Below, piece after piece: positions 31,585-40,892 of a stretch of 47,482 nt of DNA (positions within the stretch are counted from its first letter, which is position 1; every line of letters starts with the position of its first letter). The DNA is from CAZYHS01 sp964647545. Lineage in GTDB: Bacteria > UBA10199 > GCA-002796325 > 1-14-0-20-49-13. Under the pieces are notes generated by a model. It was not told where the DNA came from, made no database searches, and saw nothing but the letters and a program-made list of their open reading frames with translations. Made by a program: the position numbers and the translations under genes. Where the stretch lies: NCBI GenBank assembly GCA_964647545.1, contig CAZYHS010000016.1:1-47482 (forward strand), given 5' to 3'.

Positions 31585-33048
31585 ATGAGCAAACAGATTG
31601 AGGGGAAGCTGGTTGCCCATGACCGGCATCAGTTCGAACTGAAGCTAGGTTATAATCTCGAGCCGGATCGCAAACGAAATAAATTCAACGTCGAACTTTT
31701 TCTGTTCATTCCCCGTTCGCTGGGAATCAACCGCGACACTTACTTAAAGAGCGAGTTCTACGAAGACATTCAAAGCTACATTCGTTTCAGAACGCCGGTC
31801 TTCACCTGCGAGGAGATAGCAAACCGGCACAACCCGGTATCCCCTCTTTCAAAAACCCACAGATTGATCGATGAAAAGGCCGGCGATAAGAAGATCATCG
31901 CCGAAATCAAGCTTTTTGCCTGCGCGTTTAGAGTGTCTATCAGAAATCAGGTCACCGCAATCAGAAGGCACATTAAAACGCAAGCATTTGACGAAATGGT
32001 GGAGGATATCTCCTCGCTATGCGCGGGCATTGACGAGTGTTTGTCCTCATTTCGGACGCTCGAACCAAAGCTCGATTCCGGCGGCTTTGACGAAGATGTA
32101 AAAATTTCGTTCAGACACGCCGACGAATTCATAGGCATCGCCATCGACGGCTTGTTAAACTCTCTAAACAACACGCTACACAGTTCATTTCTTGACAAAG
32201 GCGTAACCGAACAGACGACCGCGCTGCTTAGATCACTCATAGAAAAAGAGTACGAATACCGGAAGGCAAAGGGCTTTGCGACCTACGAAGAAAACAGCGA
32301 CAACGAACTTTTTCTGCACCGTAAAAGCATTTTGAAAAAACTGGTGACCGGCATTCTATTTTTAACAACTCACACAATGGAAGGCTCGCTGGTCGCAAGA
32401 GATCTTATCTTCGCCATCTCCGCGGGCATCGCGATGATAATCGCCACGGTCGTCACACTTTGGGCCGGACAAAAATGGGGGAGCACCTCGATCCCGTTCG
32501 TGCTGGCGATCGTGATCGGATACATGGCCAAAGACCGCATCAAAGACTGGCTGAAATATCTGTTCAGCCGCAAAATGACACGCTGGTTCTCGGACTATAA
32601 GACCGATATTCTCGACCCTGCCAGCGGACGGCCTATCGGCAGCTGCAGACACGCATTTTCGTTTTTAGCGGAATCTCAGGTGCCGGCCAACGTCATGAAA
32701 TTGCGGAGGCAGGAACTCCCCCCCGATTTCTGGCTGCCCGAAGATATAATTAAATACGAAAAATCGGTTGAGTTAAACCCGATGCAGATACTTAAAACAC
32801 ATGCAAGCCGAAGGGACATTACGGACATCATCCGCTACAACATTCACGATTTTCTTGAACGAATGGACGAGCCTTTCGAAATTAGAACCGCTCTTGATCC
32901 AAAAAGCGGCGAAACAAAACAGTTCCGATTTGCAAGGACCTACCACGTCAACCTCATTTTGAAACTTCAGAACGAGCTGCGCAGAATAAGGCTCATCATG
33001 AATCAGAACGGTATCAACAGGATCGAAGAGGTCGTGCAGGAAGATTGA
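31585..33048 (+). CDS. Membrane protein of unknown function
   Basis: A 487-aa protein with no recognised family. Residues 1-250 are soluble and mostly helical, with charged helices near 120-160 and 170-230. Two membrane segments lie at about 274-294 and 302-315. Residues 320-487 are again soluble and basic, including a conserved-looking HASRRDITDIIRYNIHDF helix. There is no signal peptide. It lies 54 nt after the P-loop pair on the same strand, so it may belong to that operon. A cytoplasmic two-domain protein anchored by a hairpin is the simplest reading. Confidence 0.65.
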   Translation: MSKQIEGKLVAHDRHQFELKLGYNLEPDRKRNKFNVELFLFIPRSLGINRDTYLKSEFYEDIQSYIRFRTPVFTCEEIANRHNPVSPLSKTHRLIDEKAGDKKIIAEIKLFACAFRVSIRNQVTAIRRHIKTQAFDEMVEDISSLCAGIDECLSSFRTLEPKLDSGGFDEDVKISFRHADEFIGIAIDGLLNSLNNTLHSSFLDKGVTEQTTALLRSLIEKEYEYRKAKGFATYEENSDNELFLHRKSILKKLVTGILFLTTHTMEGSLVARDLIFAISAGIAMIIATVVTLWAGQKWGSTSIPFVLAIVIGYMAKDRIKDWLKYLFSRKMTRWFSDYKTDILDPASGRPIGSCRHAFSFLAESQVPANVMKLRRQELPPDFWLPEDIIKYEKSVELNPMQILKTHASRRDITDIIRYNIHDFLERMDEPFEIRTALDPKSGETKQFRFARTYHVNLILKLQNELRRIRLIMNQNGINRIEEVVQED

Positions 33049-33061
33049 CCGAGCCCGAGCC

Positions 33062-33922
33062 TTACGGATAAGGGACCATTCGCTGCTCTTCAAACTGCCT
33101 AAGCATTCTATTAAGCATATCGTAGAACGAGCTGCTCTTCTTGATGAATCCTTTGTAGAAAAAACCCGGATAGTTAACTATCGGGTCGGCCGGCTTGATC
33201 GCCTTAAGAACATCTTGAATCTTGAAAATCGTTTTTCTATCGAGCGACGCCGCGGCGACTATCGCTCCCGACGGAATATCGTCGGTCACCCCGATTATCT
33301 TGAAAATATTGCCGTGCATTGTTTTTGCTTTTTCCCACGCCTCGTAGTTTGAAACGCCGGCGTCGAGAAAACCGCTCTTTATCCCTTCAAAGATCTTTTC
33401 GTGATTGCCGGCAAAGGTTATCGAGGTGAAAAAATTGTCCGGATTGATGCCTAAAGAACGAAGCGTAGCCATCGGATAGAGGTATCCCGAGGTCGAGACC
33501 GGATTGACATAAGCAAACGACTTGCCTTTCAAATCGAGCAGATTCTTGTAAGGTGAATCTTTCAACACGAAGAAAACACCTTTATAGTACGGCACAAGGT
33601 CGCCCTTTTCGTTGCGAGCCGCAACCGTAATGACGTACTGAATCTTGTCTTTGTAGGTCTCTTTTGCGATCGCATAGACATTTGAAGAGAGGTCGGCCAA
33701 AGCAACTTCGCCGGAAGAGACGGCTTTAAGCAGCTGGTCGGGGTCCATTTCAACCAACTCCATTTGCGTGCCGACCGCATCGCCTAAAAATTTTACGAAC
33801 GCCTTAAGACTATCTCGCGAGTTCGGATTTGACGGCGCAATCCCGTATTTTAAAGCTCCGTCGGCGGCGAAGCAGTTCCACGAAATCAACAAAACAATGA
33901 GAGTTAGAAATATTCTTTTCAT
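33062..33922 (-). CDS. Periplasmic PhnD-like substrate-binding protein
   Basis: A 286-aa protein with a signal peptide (1-19, ending NCFA) and the phosphate/phosphite/phosphonate-binding (PhnD) fold: ALKYGIAPSNP, ALADLSSNVYAIA, LLDLKGKSFAYVNPVSTSGY and GFLDAGVSNYEAW. No ABC ATPase or permease of the Phn type is nearby. It overlaps the upstream DMT-like permease by 4 nt instead. Such orphan PhnD proteins also occur as sensor ligand-binding modules. The ligand is unknown. Confidence 0.82.
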   Translation of the reverse strand: MKRIFLTLIVLLISWNCFAADGALKYGIAPSNPNSRDSLKAFVKFLGDAVGTQMELVEMDPDQLLKAVSSGEVALADLSSNVYAIAKETYKDKIQYVITVAARNEKGDLVPYYKGVFFVLKDSPYKNLLDLKGKSFAYVNPVSTSGYLYPMATLRSLGINPDNFFTSITFAGNHEKIFEGIKSGFLDAGVSNYEAWEKAKTMHGNIFKIIGVTDDIPSGAIVAAASLDRKTIFKIQDVLKAIKPADPIVNYPGFFYKGFIKKSSSFYDMLNRMLRQFEEQRMVPYP

Positions 33923-34998
33923 ATTCCCCCCATGGCTTGCGCCCTTTCACGGGCACGCTTTTCCACGGCCGAACGATATGCAAGAAACACAATAGCTCCG
34001 ATTATCATCACAACGCCAATAAGTTCGCCGGCCGGCGGATATTTCATCCCCCAGAATATGGCGAGCAGATAAGTTGAAACGACTCCGGCCACAACGCTCG
34101 CCGACCTGTTGGCGGGAACCGTGAAAGTATTTTCGCGTTTATCAAGGAAGATGAGCGTGCCGAACAAACCGGTAAGATACGAACAAACTCCTATCACAAA
34201 TAATATCGGGAAATATCCGCTGAACGGAAGAGTGACAAACCCCTGCCAAATCTGGGCGGGAATAGCGGCCACATTCATTTGCGAGCCGACAAGGCCGACC
34301 AGAAAAAGCATAAAGAACAAAAATGAATTCGCCACCATTTGCTCTTCGACGAAATACTGTTTCTTTTCATTGGCATCGTCGCTTTTCGCGCGATTGCTCA
34401 TAAACAAAAGACGGAAGAAATAGACAAAAAGGTAGATCGCGATATCGATCGCGCAAATAAGGGTCATGGCAAGCCCCTTTTTGCCTGAAAATGTCACGAT
34501 AAGAGCTCCAAGGCTTAAAGCCGCGGCCACCCAAGAGGGCCAGTAGATCTTTCGTTTGCGTTTGCGGGCAGCAAGATCGACCACGGGAGCCATCACCAGC
34601 ACGCCGCCGCGCATCAATAGCATGGCAAACACGATACTGACGCCTTCGAAGGTGTATGCAAGGGTCGTCGTAATGATCTGCCCCGACAAACAGATGCCGG
34701 AGACCAAAGTGAACCATTGAGGTCTGGGGAGCGAAACGCCAAGAACGTTCGAATGGGTCGCGAACTTCCACCAGCCGGCCAAAGTTATAAAAGTAAAAGT
34801 TCCGACAAGGCTGCCGAGAACAACTATCGGCTGAATGACAAACCCGCCAAGTCCGACTCCGTTCATTCCGTCGAACTGGCCGGATGTGACCATTTTTGTC
34901 AGCATCGAATATGGAACGTATGCAGCAAAATATCCAAAACACAGCGCTGCGATCCCGAACGATTCGGCCTTCTCGCGGATTGAGGTCCAAAGAGACAT
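33919..34998 (-). CDS. Ten-segment membrane protein, DMT/EamA-like
   Basis: A 359-aa polytopic protein with about ten hydrophobic segments in two halves, joined by a basic loop around residues 155-165 and a charged loop near 215-230. The layout suggests the drug/metabolite transporter superfamily, but I see no sharp motif. I start at the ATG at 34998, with AGGAGGAG just upstream; a longer frame to 35034 is not supported. Its stop overlaps the PhnD-like start by 4 nt, so the two are translated together and may work on the same ligand. Confidence 0.7.
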   Translation of the reverse strand: MSLWTSIREKAESFGIAALCFGYFAAYVPYSMLTKMVTSGQFDGMNGVGLGGFVIQPIVVLGSLVGTFTFITLAGWWKFATHSNVLGVSLPRPQWFTLVSGICLSGQIITTTLAYTFEGVSIVFAMLLMRGGVLVMAPVVDLAARKRKRKIYWPSWVAAALSLGALIVTFSGKKGLAMTLICAIDIAIYLFVYFFRLLFMSNRAKSDDANEKKQYFVEEQMVANSFLFFMLFLVGLVGSQMNVAAIPAQIWQGFVTLPFSGYFPILFVIGVCSYLTGLFGTLIFLDKRENTFTVPANRSASVVAGVVSTYLLAIFWGMKYPPAGELIGVVMIIGAIVFLAYRSAVEKRARERAQAMGGI

Positions 34999-35106
34999 TT
35001 CACTCCTCCTTTTTGTTCGGGCAAGTCTAGCCAAGCAAAAAATTTATGTAAAGCCAAAAGGCTTAATTTTTCTAGGTGTTTTGCAAAAAAAGAGGGGCTT
35101 AATTGT

Positions 35107-35135
35107 TTGACATTTTTTTACGCATTGGATAGCTA
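35107..35135 (+). promoter_or_regulatory. Possible sigma-70 promoter for the lipoprotein/barrel pair
   Basis: A perfect TTGACA (35107-35112) is followed after 17 nt by a poor TAGCTA (35130-35135) in an AT-rich stretch. The -35 is good and the -10 weak; other spacings are possible. Confidence 0.35.
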
Positions 35136-35195
35136 TTTTTGCATAACTTTTAATCAGCACATTTTATTTTTTCAAAAAATCAAAGGGGCCGGCCT

Positions 35196-36011
35196 ATGAA
35201 AACATCACGCGTGATAAGAATATCCTTTCTGCTGGCGGCGGCTTTTGTCGCTGGAGCCTGTGCAACGGCGTCAGATACCGCACTTGAAAAAGCTCAGTTC
35301 GCGCTCGATAAATGCAGCACGACCAATATCGTGCCGTGCAATACGGCGATAACCGAAGCTGCCAAGATAACTTCGACCCATCCGGAATACATCGACGCAT
35401 TGCTTATCAAATCTTCGGCCGAAGCGACAATCGGGGGCTTCGACATTCTTCTGCTTATCTCAGAGCTGACCGAGAACGACGGCACAAACAAAAAATTCAA
35501 AACGATGCATTCGGCGGTGGTAGGCTCGATCGGCGCCGAGGGGCTCGACGACATTCGCGAATCTATCGACACGCTCGACGACTGGACGGCTAACGTTCCG
35601 GCAAGTCGCACAGATTATTTCTTCCAGCTTGGCACACTTCAGGAAATCGAAGCGTTCTCGCGTCCTTCGCTTCTTGCTCAACCGACCGAGGATTCTCCGG
35701 TCGATGTAGATGAGATCCAAACGACCGACATGCCCTTCATTCTGGCCGATTTCAAAAACGCCGACAATAACATCATCCTCGGCGGCATTACAGAAGGCGA
35801 AACAGGTTACGAACTTGTCACGCTCGTCAGAAAATATTACTGCGCCATGCACAACATCTCCAGCGATCCGGACGGCTTTACGCTTGAAGAACTGCGCGAC
35901 ATGGTAAGTTGCCAGCTTATTGACGGCTTTGCGGGGCCGTTCCAATCGACCATCACGGCATGCAGCGACTTTGATTTTGCGGCATGCGAAAACGCAGGCG
36001 ACACAAATTAA
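35196..36011 (+). CDS. Lipoprotein of unknown function
   Basis: A 271-aa protein whose signal peptide ends in VAGAC (Cys22), a lipobox. The mature part is acidic and helical, with a TPR-like stretch near 25-75 (ALEKAQFALDKC, AKITSTHPEYIDALLI), and several Cys near the C-terminus. AAGGGG lies 7-8 nt before the ATG. It is followed after 18 nt by an outer-membrane barrel gene, so a role at the outer membrane is likely. No known family is recognised. Confidence 0.78.
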   Translation: MKTSRVIRISFLLAAAFVAGACATASDTALEKAQFALDKCSTTNIVPCNTAITEAAKITSTHPEYIDALLIKSSAEATIGGFDILLLISELTENDGTNKKFKTMHSAVVGSIGAEGLDDIRESIDTLDDWTANVPASRTDYFFQLGTLQEIEAFSRPSLLAQPTEDSPVDVDEIQTTDMPFILADFKNADNNIILGGITEGETGYELVTLVRKYYCAMHNISSDPDGFTLEELRDMVSCQLIDGFAGPFQSTITACSDFDFAACENAGDTN

Positions 36012-36029
36012 AAATCAATGGAGAGACAA

Positions 36030-37196
36030 ATGAAAAAATTAATCGTTCTATTTGCGGTCGCCGTGATGGCCCTTCCTCAGCTGGCTCACGCAATAGCCAT
36101 GAAAACCAACATTGCCGACAGTTTCCCGAGCTTCGGCCGATCGGTAAGAGCTCTCGGCATGGGAAACGCGATGCTTTCCGCTAAGGGGATCGATCAAAAC
36201 GCGATGTTCTACAACCCTTCGGCGATCGCCGATTACGAAGGAGAGGTCACCTATTACACAGGCCTCATACCTCCGGCTTTTGAATTCAACTACAGCGCTA
36301 TCGCCCTCACAAAAGATCTCTTCAATTTGAAGGACGATCTCGACAAGGCAACAACAGCCTCTGCGAAGACCAACGTCTTTAGGAACTTCGTCGATAAACA
36401 CGTCGGTTCATCCTACGACCTCGATGTAAGATTGCCTCTATTCGGCGCGTACAATCGCTATTTTTCGGTTGCCCTTCTGTCGGACAACCGCATGGGCATC
36501 TCGTTCAGGAACCGCGCTTTTCCAAACTATGAAATTCGCGCCACCAGCATTTCGGGAGTGGGCCTCGGCTCGGCCTACGCTCTCTTCGAAGACACTCTCG
36601 AAATCGGAGCCATGGCCAAGGTACTTTACGGAATTGAAAATGAACAGATCATCACCATCGCCGACATTCTGTCGGGCAACATGGACAATTTCAAATGGAA
36701 GTACTGGAAACGCGGCATGGGCGTCGGTTTCGACGTCGGCGCAAAATATCAGGTCCCCGATTTCGGACAGGACTGGATTGACACTCTTCGCCCTGCGGTC
36801 GCAGTGACCTATCAGGACATCGGCAATACAAAGTTTCGCTGGATGAAAAAGAACGGCGCCCCGTCAAGGCTCGATCAGTCGGTATCGGCCGGATTCAGCC
36901 TCAACCCAGTCTTCGGCGCGGTGGAGACCTCGTTGAACGTCGATTTCAGGCAGCTAAATCTCAAACAGGAATTTATCCTTAAGCTCAACGCCGGCATCGA
37001 AGCCCGTTTTCCCGAACGTTACGGCATGAAACCCAGCCTTAGAGCCGGATGCAATCAGGGTTACCCGACGGTCGGCGGCGGCATACAGATCGGCTTCTTC
37101 AACTGGGACGTAGCTTTTTACGGAAAAGAACTTGGTGAATCGACAAGGGAAAAAGGGGCCTACCGTCTGGCCAGCGAATGGAGTTACCGCTTCTAA
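36030..37196 (+). CDS. Outer-membrane beta-barrel protein, PorV/FadL-like
   Basis: A 388-aa protein with a signal peptide (1-21, ending AHA) and a strand-rich body ending in the aromatic residues YRF typical of outer-membrane barrels. The N-terminal SVRALGMGNAMLSAKGID followed by NPSAIADYEGEV resembles the PorV/UPF0164 and FadL-like group, where a barrel may carry hydrophobic ligands or act as a shuttle. GGAGAG precedes the ATG at 36030; four more codons are open upstream. It is in an operon with the preceding lipoprotein and ends in a strong terminator. Confidence 0.8.
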   Translation: MKKLIVLFAVAVMALPQLAHAIAMKTNIADSFPSFGRSVRALGMGNAMLSAKGIDQNAMFYNPSAIADYEGEVTYYTGLIPPAFEFNYSAIALTKDLFNLKDDLDKATTASAKTNVFRNFVDKHVGSSYDLDVRLPLFGAYNRYFSVALLSDNRMGISFRNRAFPNYEIRATSISGVGLGSAYALFEDTLEIGAMAKVLYGIENEQIITIADILSGNMDNFKWKYWKRGMGVGFDVGAKYQVPDFGQDWIDTLRPAVAVTYQDIGNTKFRWMKKNGAPSRLDQSVSAGFSLNPVFGAVETSLNVDFRQLNLKQEFILKLNAGIEARFPERYGMKPSLRAGCNQGYPTVGGGIQIGFFNWDVAFYGKELGESTREKGAYRLASEWSYRF

Positions 37197-37220
37197 CTTA
37201 AGACCTAAAAAGAGAAATAA

Positions 37221-37259
37221 AAAACCCCCGAAGAGTTCAAGCTTTTCGGGGGTTTTATT
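37221..37259. terminator. Bidirectional terminator between the barrel gene and dnaB
   Basis: An 11-bp stem (CCCCCGAAGAG with CTTTTCGGGGG, one wobble) lies at 37225-37252 between A and T runs. It serves both convergent transcripts. Confidence 0.92.
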
Positions 37260-37274
37260 TTGCTTAAAATAATT

Positions 37275-38663
37275 TTACATAAAATCGTCCGGCTCTTCCA
37301 TCGGCGGGATATCGACCGGCTGCATATTATCTTCGGCCCTGCCGGTAAGATTCTCGAACTTCGTGAACTCATTGAGAAAGGCCAGCTTCACAAAACCGAT
37401 AGGCCCGTTCCTCTGCTTGCCGATGATGATTTCGGCAGTCCCCTTGTCGGGCGATTCGCGGTTGTAAACTTCGTCGCGATAAACGAACATAATGACGTCG
37501 GCATCCTGCTCGATAGCTCCCGATTCTCTAAGATCGGCCATCTGCGGGCGTTTGTCGGTTCTGTTTTCAACGGCGCGGTTGAGCTGGGAAAGAGCCACGA
37601 CAGGAACTTTAAGTTCTTTGGCTATCGCCTTAAGCGCCCCCGATATTTCGGAAATTTCTCTTTCGCGGCTCTCGGCGCGACCGGCGCTTCTCATCAGCTG
37701 CAAATAGTCGACTACAATCAGCTTAATCCCCTTTTCCTTCTGGAGCCTTCTTGCCTTCGCGCGCATTTCCAATGCCGTTATGGCGGGAGTGTCGTCGATG
37801 TATATCGGGGCATCGGAAAGAGTTCCGGCGGCTCGGGTCAATTTCGGCCAATCGCTTTCGGACAGAAAACCGCCGCGCAATTTTGAACCGCTCACGCGTG
37901 CCTCGCAGCAGAGAAGTCTCTGCACCAGCGACTCCTTGCTCATTTCAAGACTGAAAACCGCGCACGGAATGTTCTTTTCGATCGCGGCATATTCAACCAT
38001 ATTCAATGCCAGCGCGGTTTTGCCCATGCTGGGGCGCGCGGCCAAAATTACTAAATCGGCCGGTTGAAGACCGCTTAGCATACGATCAAGTTCATGATAA
38101 CCGGTAGGAATTCCGGTTATGCTCTCTTTCTTTTCGTAAAGTTTTTCGATCGTTTTGAATGTGTCTTTGACAATGTCTTTGACCGAATAGAATGACTGTT
38201 TGATCTTTCTTGCGGCGACGCTAAAGATCGCTCTCTCCGCGTCGTCTAGATAACTGTCTGCGTCGGCGTTCTCCGCGAAACTCTTTTCGACTATCTCGGT
38301 GGCGGCCCAGATCAAATGACGCAAAATAGCTTTTTCGTGAACGATCTTCCCGTAGTAAACGACGTTAGCGGAAGTGGGCACTCTTTCTGCCAGATTGGAA
38401 AGATATGCCGCACCTCCGCAATCGTCTAAAATTCCTTGGGACTTGAGGGCACTTGTGACCGTGACAAGATCGACCGGCTCGTTCCGCTGGTAAAGATCGA
38501 CCATCGCGGAAAAAATGCGCTTGTGCGCCTCGCGATAAAAATCGTCCGCGTTAATGAACTCGAGAGCCTTGGTCACGGCCTCCGGATCGATTATCATCGA
38601 ACCCAGTACCGATTGTTCGGCCTCGATATTTTGCGGCGGAATTCTTCCGTGATCGCCAGCCAT
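37275..38663 (-). CDS. dnaB: Replicative DNA helicase DnaB
   Basis: DnaB is the hexameric helicase at the replication fork. The 462-aa protein has the N-terminal primase-interacting domain (PPQNIEAEQSVLGSM, about 9-110), a linker, and the RecA-like motor with Walker A ARPSMGKT (209-216) and the downstream VDYLQLM and LSQLNRAVE segments. I use the ATG at 38663, preceded by GGGGGTGG; a TTG at 38681 is open but weaker. No intein is present. It is the last gene of the ribosomal cluster, 25 nt after rplI. Confidence 0.96.
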   Translation of the reverse strand: MAGDHGRIPPQNIEAEQSVLGSMIIDPEAVTKALEFINADDFYREAHKRIFSAMVDLYQRNEPVDLVTVTSALKSQGILDDCGGAAYLSNLAERVPTSANVVYYGKIVHEKAILRHLIWAATEIVEKSFAENADADSYLDDAERAIFSVAARKIKQSFYSVKDIVKDTFKTIEKLYEKKESITGIPTGYHELDRMLSGLQPADLVILAARPSMGKTALALNMVEYAAIEKNIPCAVFSLEMSKESLVQRLLCCEARVSGSKLRGGFLSESDWPKLTRAAGTLSDAPIYIDDTPAITALEMRAKARRLQKEKGIKLIVVDYLQLMRSAGRAESREREISEISGALKAIAKELKVPVVALSQLNRAVENRTDKRPQMADLRESGAIEQDADVIMFVYRDEVYNRESPDKGTAEIIIGKQRNGPIGFVKLAFLNEFTKFENLTGRAEDNMQPVDIPPMEEPDDFM

Positions 38664-38688
38664 AGCCACCCCCGCTGTCAAAATTCGA

Positions 38689-39132
38689 TTATTTTTTCAC
38701 TACCCAGACCTTGACGGTACCGTTCACTTCGGCGTGCAGTTTCACATCGACGTCGAAGGTTCCGATCGATTTGATCGGTTCCTTGATGGTGATCTGACGC
38801 TTGTCGATAGATACGCCGGCCTTGCGAAGAGCGTCTGCGATATCTTTTGTCGTGACGCTGCCGAATATCTTATCTTCTTCTCCGGTTTCGCGCGAAAGCG
38901 TGACCGATGTCGCGCCAAGCTTGGCGGCGAGGTCTTCGGCGACCTTGCGGAGTTTGTTAGAACGGGCCTCGGCCTGTTTCTTCTGATGTTCGATCATTCT
39001 TACGTTCTTGGGATCTGCGGGTGAGGCCTTTTTGAGAGGGATCAAATAGTTCCTCGCAAAGCCGTCGCGAACTTTTACCAGTTCGCCGGCCTTTCCAAGT
39101 CCCGCAATTTCTTCTCTTAAAATAACTTCCAT
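38689..39132 (-). CDS. rplI: 50S ribosomal protein L9
   Basis: A 147-aa L9 with the N-terminal rRNA-binding motif MEVILREEIAGLGKAGELV and VRDGFARNYLIP, a long central helix and the C-terminal domain. I start at the ATG at 39132, with AAGGAGG upstream. The position between a DUF2232 gene and dnaB is a common arrangement. Confidence 0.97.
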   Translation of the reverse strand: MEVILREEIAGLGKAGELVKVRDGFARNYLIPLKKASPADPKNVRMIEHQKKQAEARSNKLRKVAEDLAAKLGATSVTLSRETGEEDKIFGSVTTKDIADALRKAGVSIDKRQITIKEPIKSIGTFDVDVKLHAEVNGTVKVWVVKK

Positions 39133-39186
39133 ATTTCCTCCTTGACCCTTTGGCCGGCTCCTCATTTTGATGGAGCGCGGTGGGTT

Positions 39187-40131
39187 TTATGCGGCCGACG
39201 AATTCTTTGCATGCTTTCTTCTAAAATCGAGCCAGTGGTCGCTGACTCCAAGCGCAATGATCAAAAAACCGACGACCTGCAAAAAAACAATTATCAATCC
39301 ATAGACAAACAGCCTGAAAATCGGCGAACGCCCCTTGTGCAGCCAGAACGACACCACGAAGCAACCGTGAATGAAGTAGATGCCGGCACATGCGATAAGC
39401 CCGTTCAAAGCCACATATTTAAGGTAAACATTGTGCGCAAAGTAGGCGTCAATAAAAAATACCCCTCCGCATACGATAGTTATCCACACGGGCCAGAACG
39501 GAAATTGCCTTGCGGCAACGTTACCGAAATATTTTAACACTCCGAACCTTCTCGTAAGCGAACGCATGAGAAGGATCGATATCGAAGTTACCGCCATGCA
39601 AAAAAGGAGCAGAGCGGCCGGAGATGTTCTGATGACCGCATCGACCAGCTCACCGGAATAATTCTTAAGATAGGCCAGCTGCGCCGGTCTTAAGGTCGCC
39701 GCGGTCTCCTGCATCTTAAGCGTTGTGTCGATCGTTCCGGTTAGAAACGCCTTTAGCTCGGCCAGAAGCGGATATCCGAAAATATATTGCGTGACAAACG
39801 CGCCGAACATAACAGCCGCCCACGGTATCAAAACCGACAGGCTTCCAAGCTTCATAAAATCGACGCGCCTTTCGACTCCAACTCCGAGAATGACTCCAAC
39901 CGTCAGAAAATATGCGAAGTAAACGATATCGACCGGCATTGCGCTTTTGGTGACTGCGAAAATAGCAGCGACCGAAGCAAGAATGCCGACGGTAAGCCAG
40001 CCGGCCCTTCGCCCCAAAACCGCGAATACAAAAAACGTGGGGATGGAGGTCAGGAAAACGAAAAATCCGCTCATAAAGAGGACCATCGTTATCGCGGCCG
40101 CGAGCAATATTTGTCTGACATTGGACGTCAT
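39187..40131 (-). CDS. DUF2232 (YybS-like) membrane protein
   Basis: A 314-aa inner-membrane protein with about eight hydrophobic segments spread along its length. A DUF2232/YybS-type protein is commonly found between rpsR and rplI, and the gene has exactly that position here (3 nt after rpsR, 54 nt before rplI). The function is not established. Confidence 0.82.
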   Translation of the reverse strand: MTSNVRQILLAAAITMVLFMSGFFVFLTSIPTFFVFAVLGRRAGWLTVGILASVAAIFAVTKSAMPVDIVYFAYFLTVGVILGVGVERRVDFMKLGSLSVLIPWAAVMFGAFVTQYIFGYPLLAELKAFLTGTIDTTLKMQETAATLRPAQLAYLKNYSGELVDAVIRTSPAALLLFCMAVTSISILLMRSLTRRFGVLKYFGNVAARQFPFWPVWITIVCGGVFFIDAYFAHNVYLKYVALNGLIACAGIYFIHGCFVVSFWLHKGRSPIFRLFVYGLIIVFLQVVGFLIIALGVSDHWLDFRRKHAKNSSAA

Positions 40132-40134
40132 TGC

Positions 40135-40425
40135 TTAGTTGCCTCTAGCCTGAACCGAGCTAAACGGAATGATCGCCAAAATTCTGGCGCGTTTTACGGC
40201 AAGGCTGATATCGCGCTGATGATTTGCACAGGCGCCGGTAAAGCGGCGGGGCAAAATCTTTCCGCGTTCGGAAATATAAAGGCCGATCTGCTGCGGATTT
40301 TTGTAATCGAGCTTGAACGTTTTATCGGCGCAAAAGCGGCACGATTTTTTGCGCGTGCTCGCGAATTTATTGCGCTCTTTTTTGCCGCCGCGCGGCTCTT
40401 TGTCTTTAATGAACTTTCTAGGCAT
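40135..40425 (-). CDS. rpsR: 30S ribosomal protein S18
   Basis: A 96-aa S18 with KSCRFCADKT and the conserved RRFTGACANHQRDISLAVKRAR core. Cys pairs in both motifs suggest the zinc-binding (C+) form. The start overlaps the rpsF stop by 8 nt and has GGGAGG upstream. Confidence 0.97.
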   Translation of the reverse strand: MPRKFIKDKEPRGGKKERNKFASTRKKSCRFCADKTFKLDYKNPQQIGLYISERGKILPRRFTGACANHQRDISLAVKRARILAIIPFSSVQARGN

Positions 40426-40852
40426 TGTATCCTCCCTCTCTCACCGAATTTTCATCGAACGAGCGTTCGTCGCGGCGCGGAGCGGCGTTCTTTGCCTCTT
40501 CAATTGCTTTGGCAAGCGCCTCGGCCTCTTCGACGATCTGTTTTTTGCGAAGCTCGACATCGACGTCGTCGTTAAGCTTGACGGTCAGATAGCGCAGCAC
40601 CTTTTCATCGAGCCTAAATGCGCGCTCGATCTCGGAAACCGCTCTTGTATCGGCTGTGTAGTCCAGCGTGGCGTAGTAGCCTTTGGACTGCTTTTTGATT
40701 CGATAGGCAAGGGTCTTTCTGCCCATGTTCTGCGAACGGAAAATGCAACCGCCGTGGCGGCTTATGACCTCGCTTACCTTATCAAGCGAGTGCTGAACGT
40801 CGGCTTCCGTCATTGCCGAGTCCAGTATGTAGGTGGTCTCGTACTCTCTCAT
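40418..40852 (-). CDS. rpsF: 30S ribosomal protein S6
   Basis: A 144-aa S6 starting MREYETTYIL with GRKTLAYRIKKQSKGYY. A charged C-terminal tail of about 45 residues extends beyond the core. AAGGAGG precedes the ATG. It binds S18 in the ribosome platform, and the two genes overlap. Confidence 0.97.
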   Translation of the reverse strand: MREYETTYILDSAMTEADVQHSLDKVSEVISRHGGCIFRSQNMGRKTLAYRIKKQSKGYYATLDYTADTRAVSEIERAFRLDEKVLRYLTVKLNDDVDVELRKKQIVEEAEALAKAIEEAKNAAPRRDERSFDENSVREGGYNA

Positions 40853-40892
40853 CGTTCCTCCTTATGGACGATTATTAAACCGGGTTTCCACA

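Noticed and set aside
35051..35064. Small AAGCC/GGCTT hairpin followed by T bases
   Set aside because: The 5-bp stem is too weak and no gene ends there on the matching strand.
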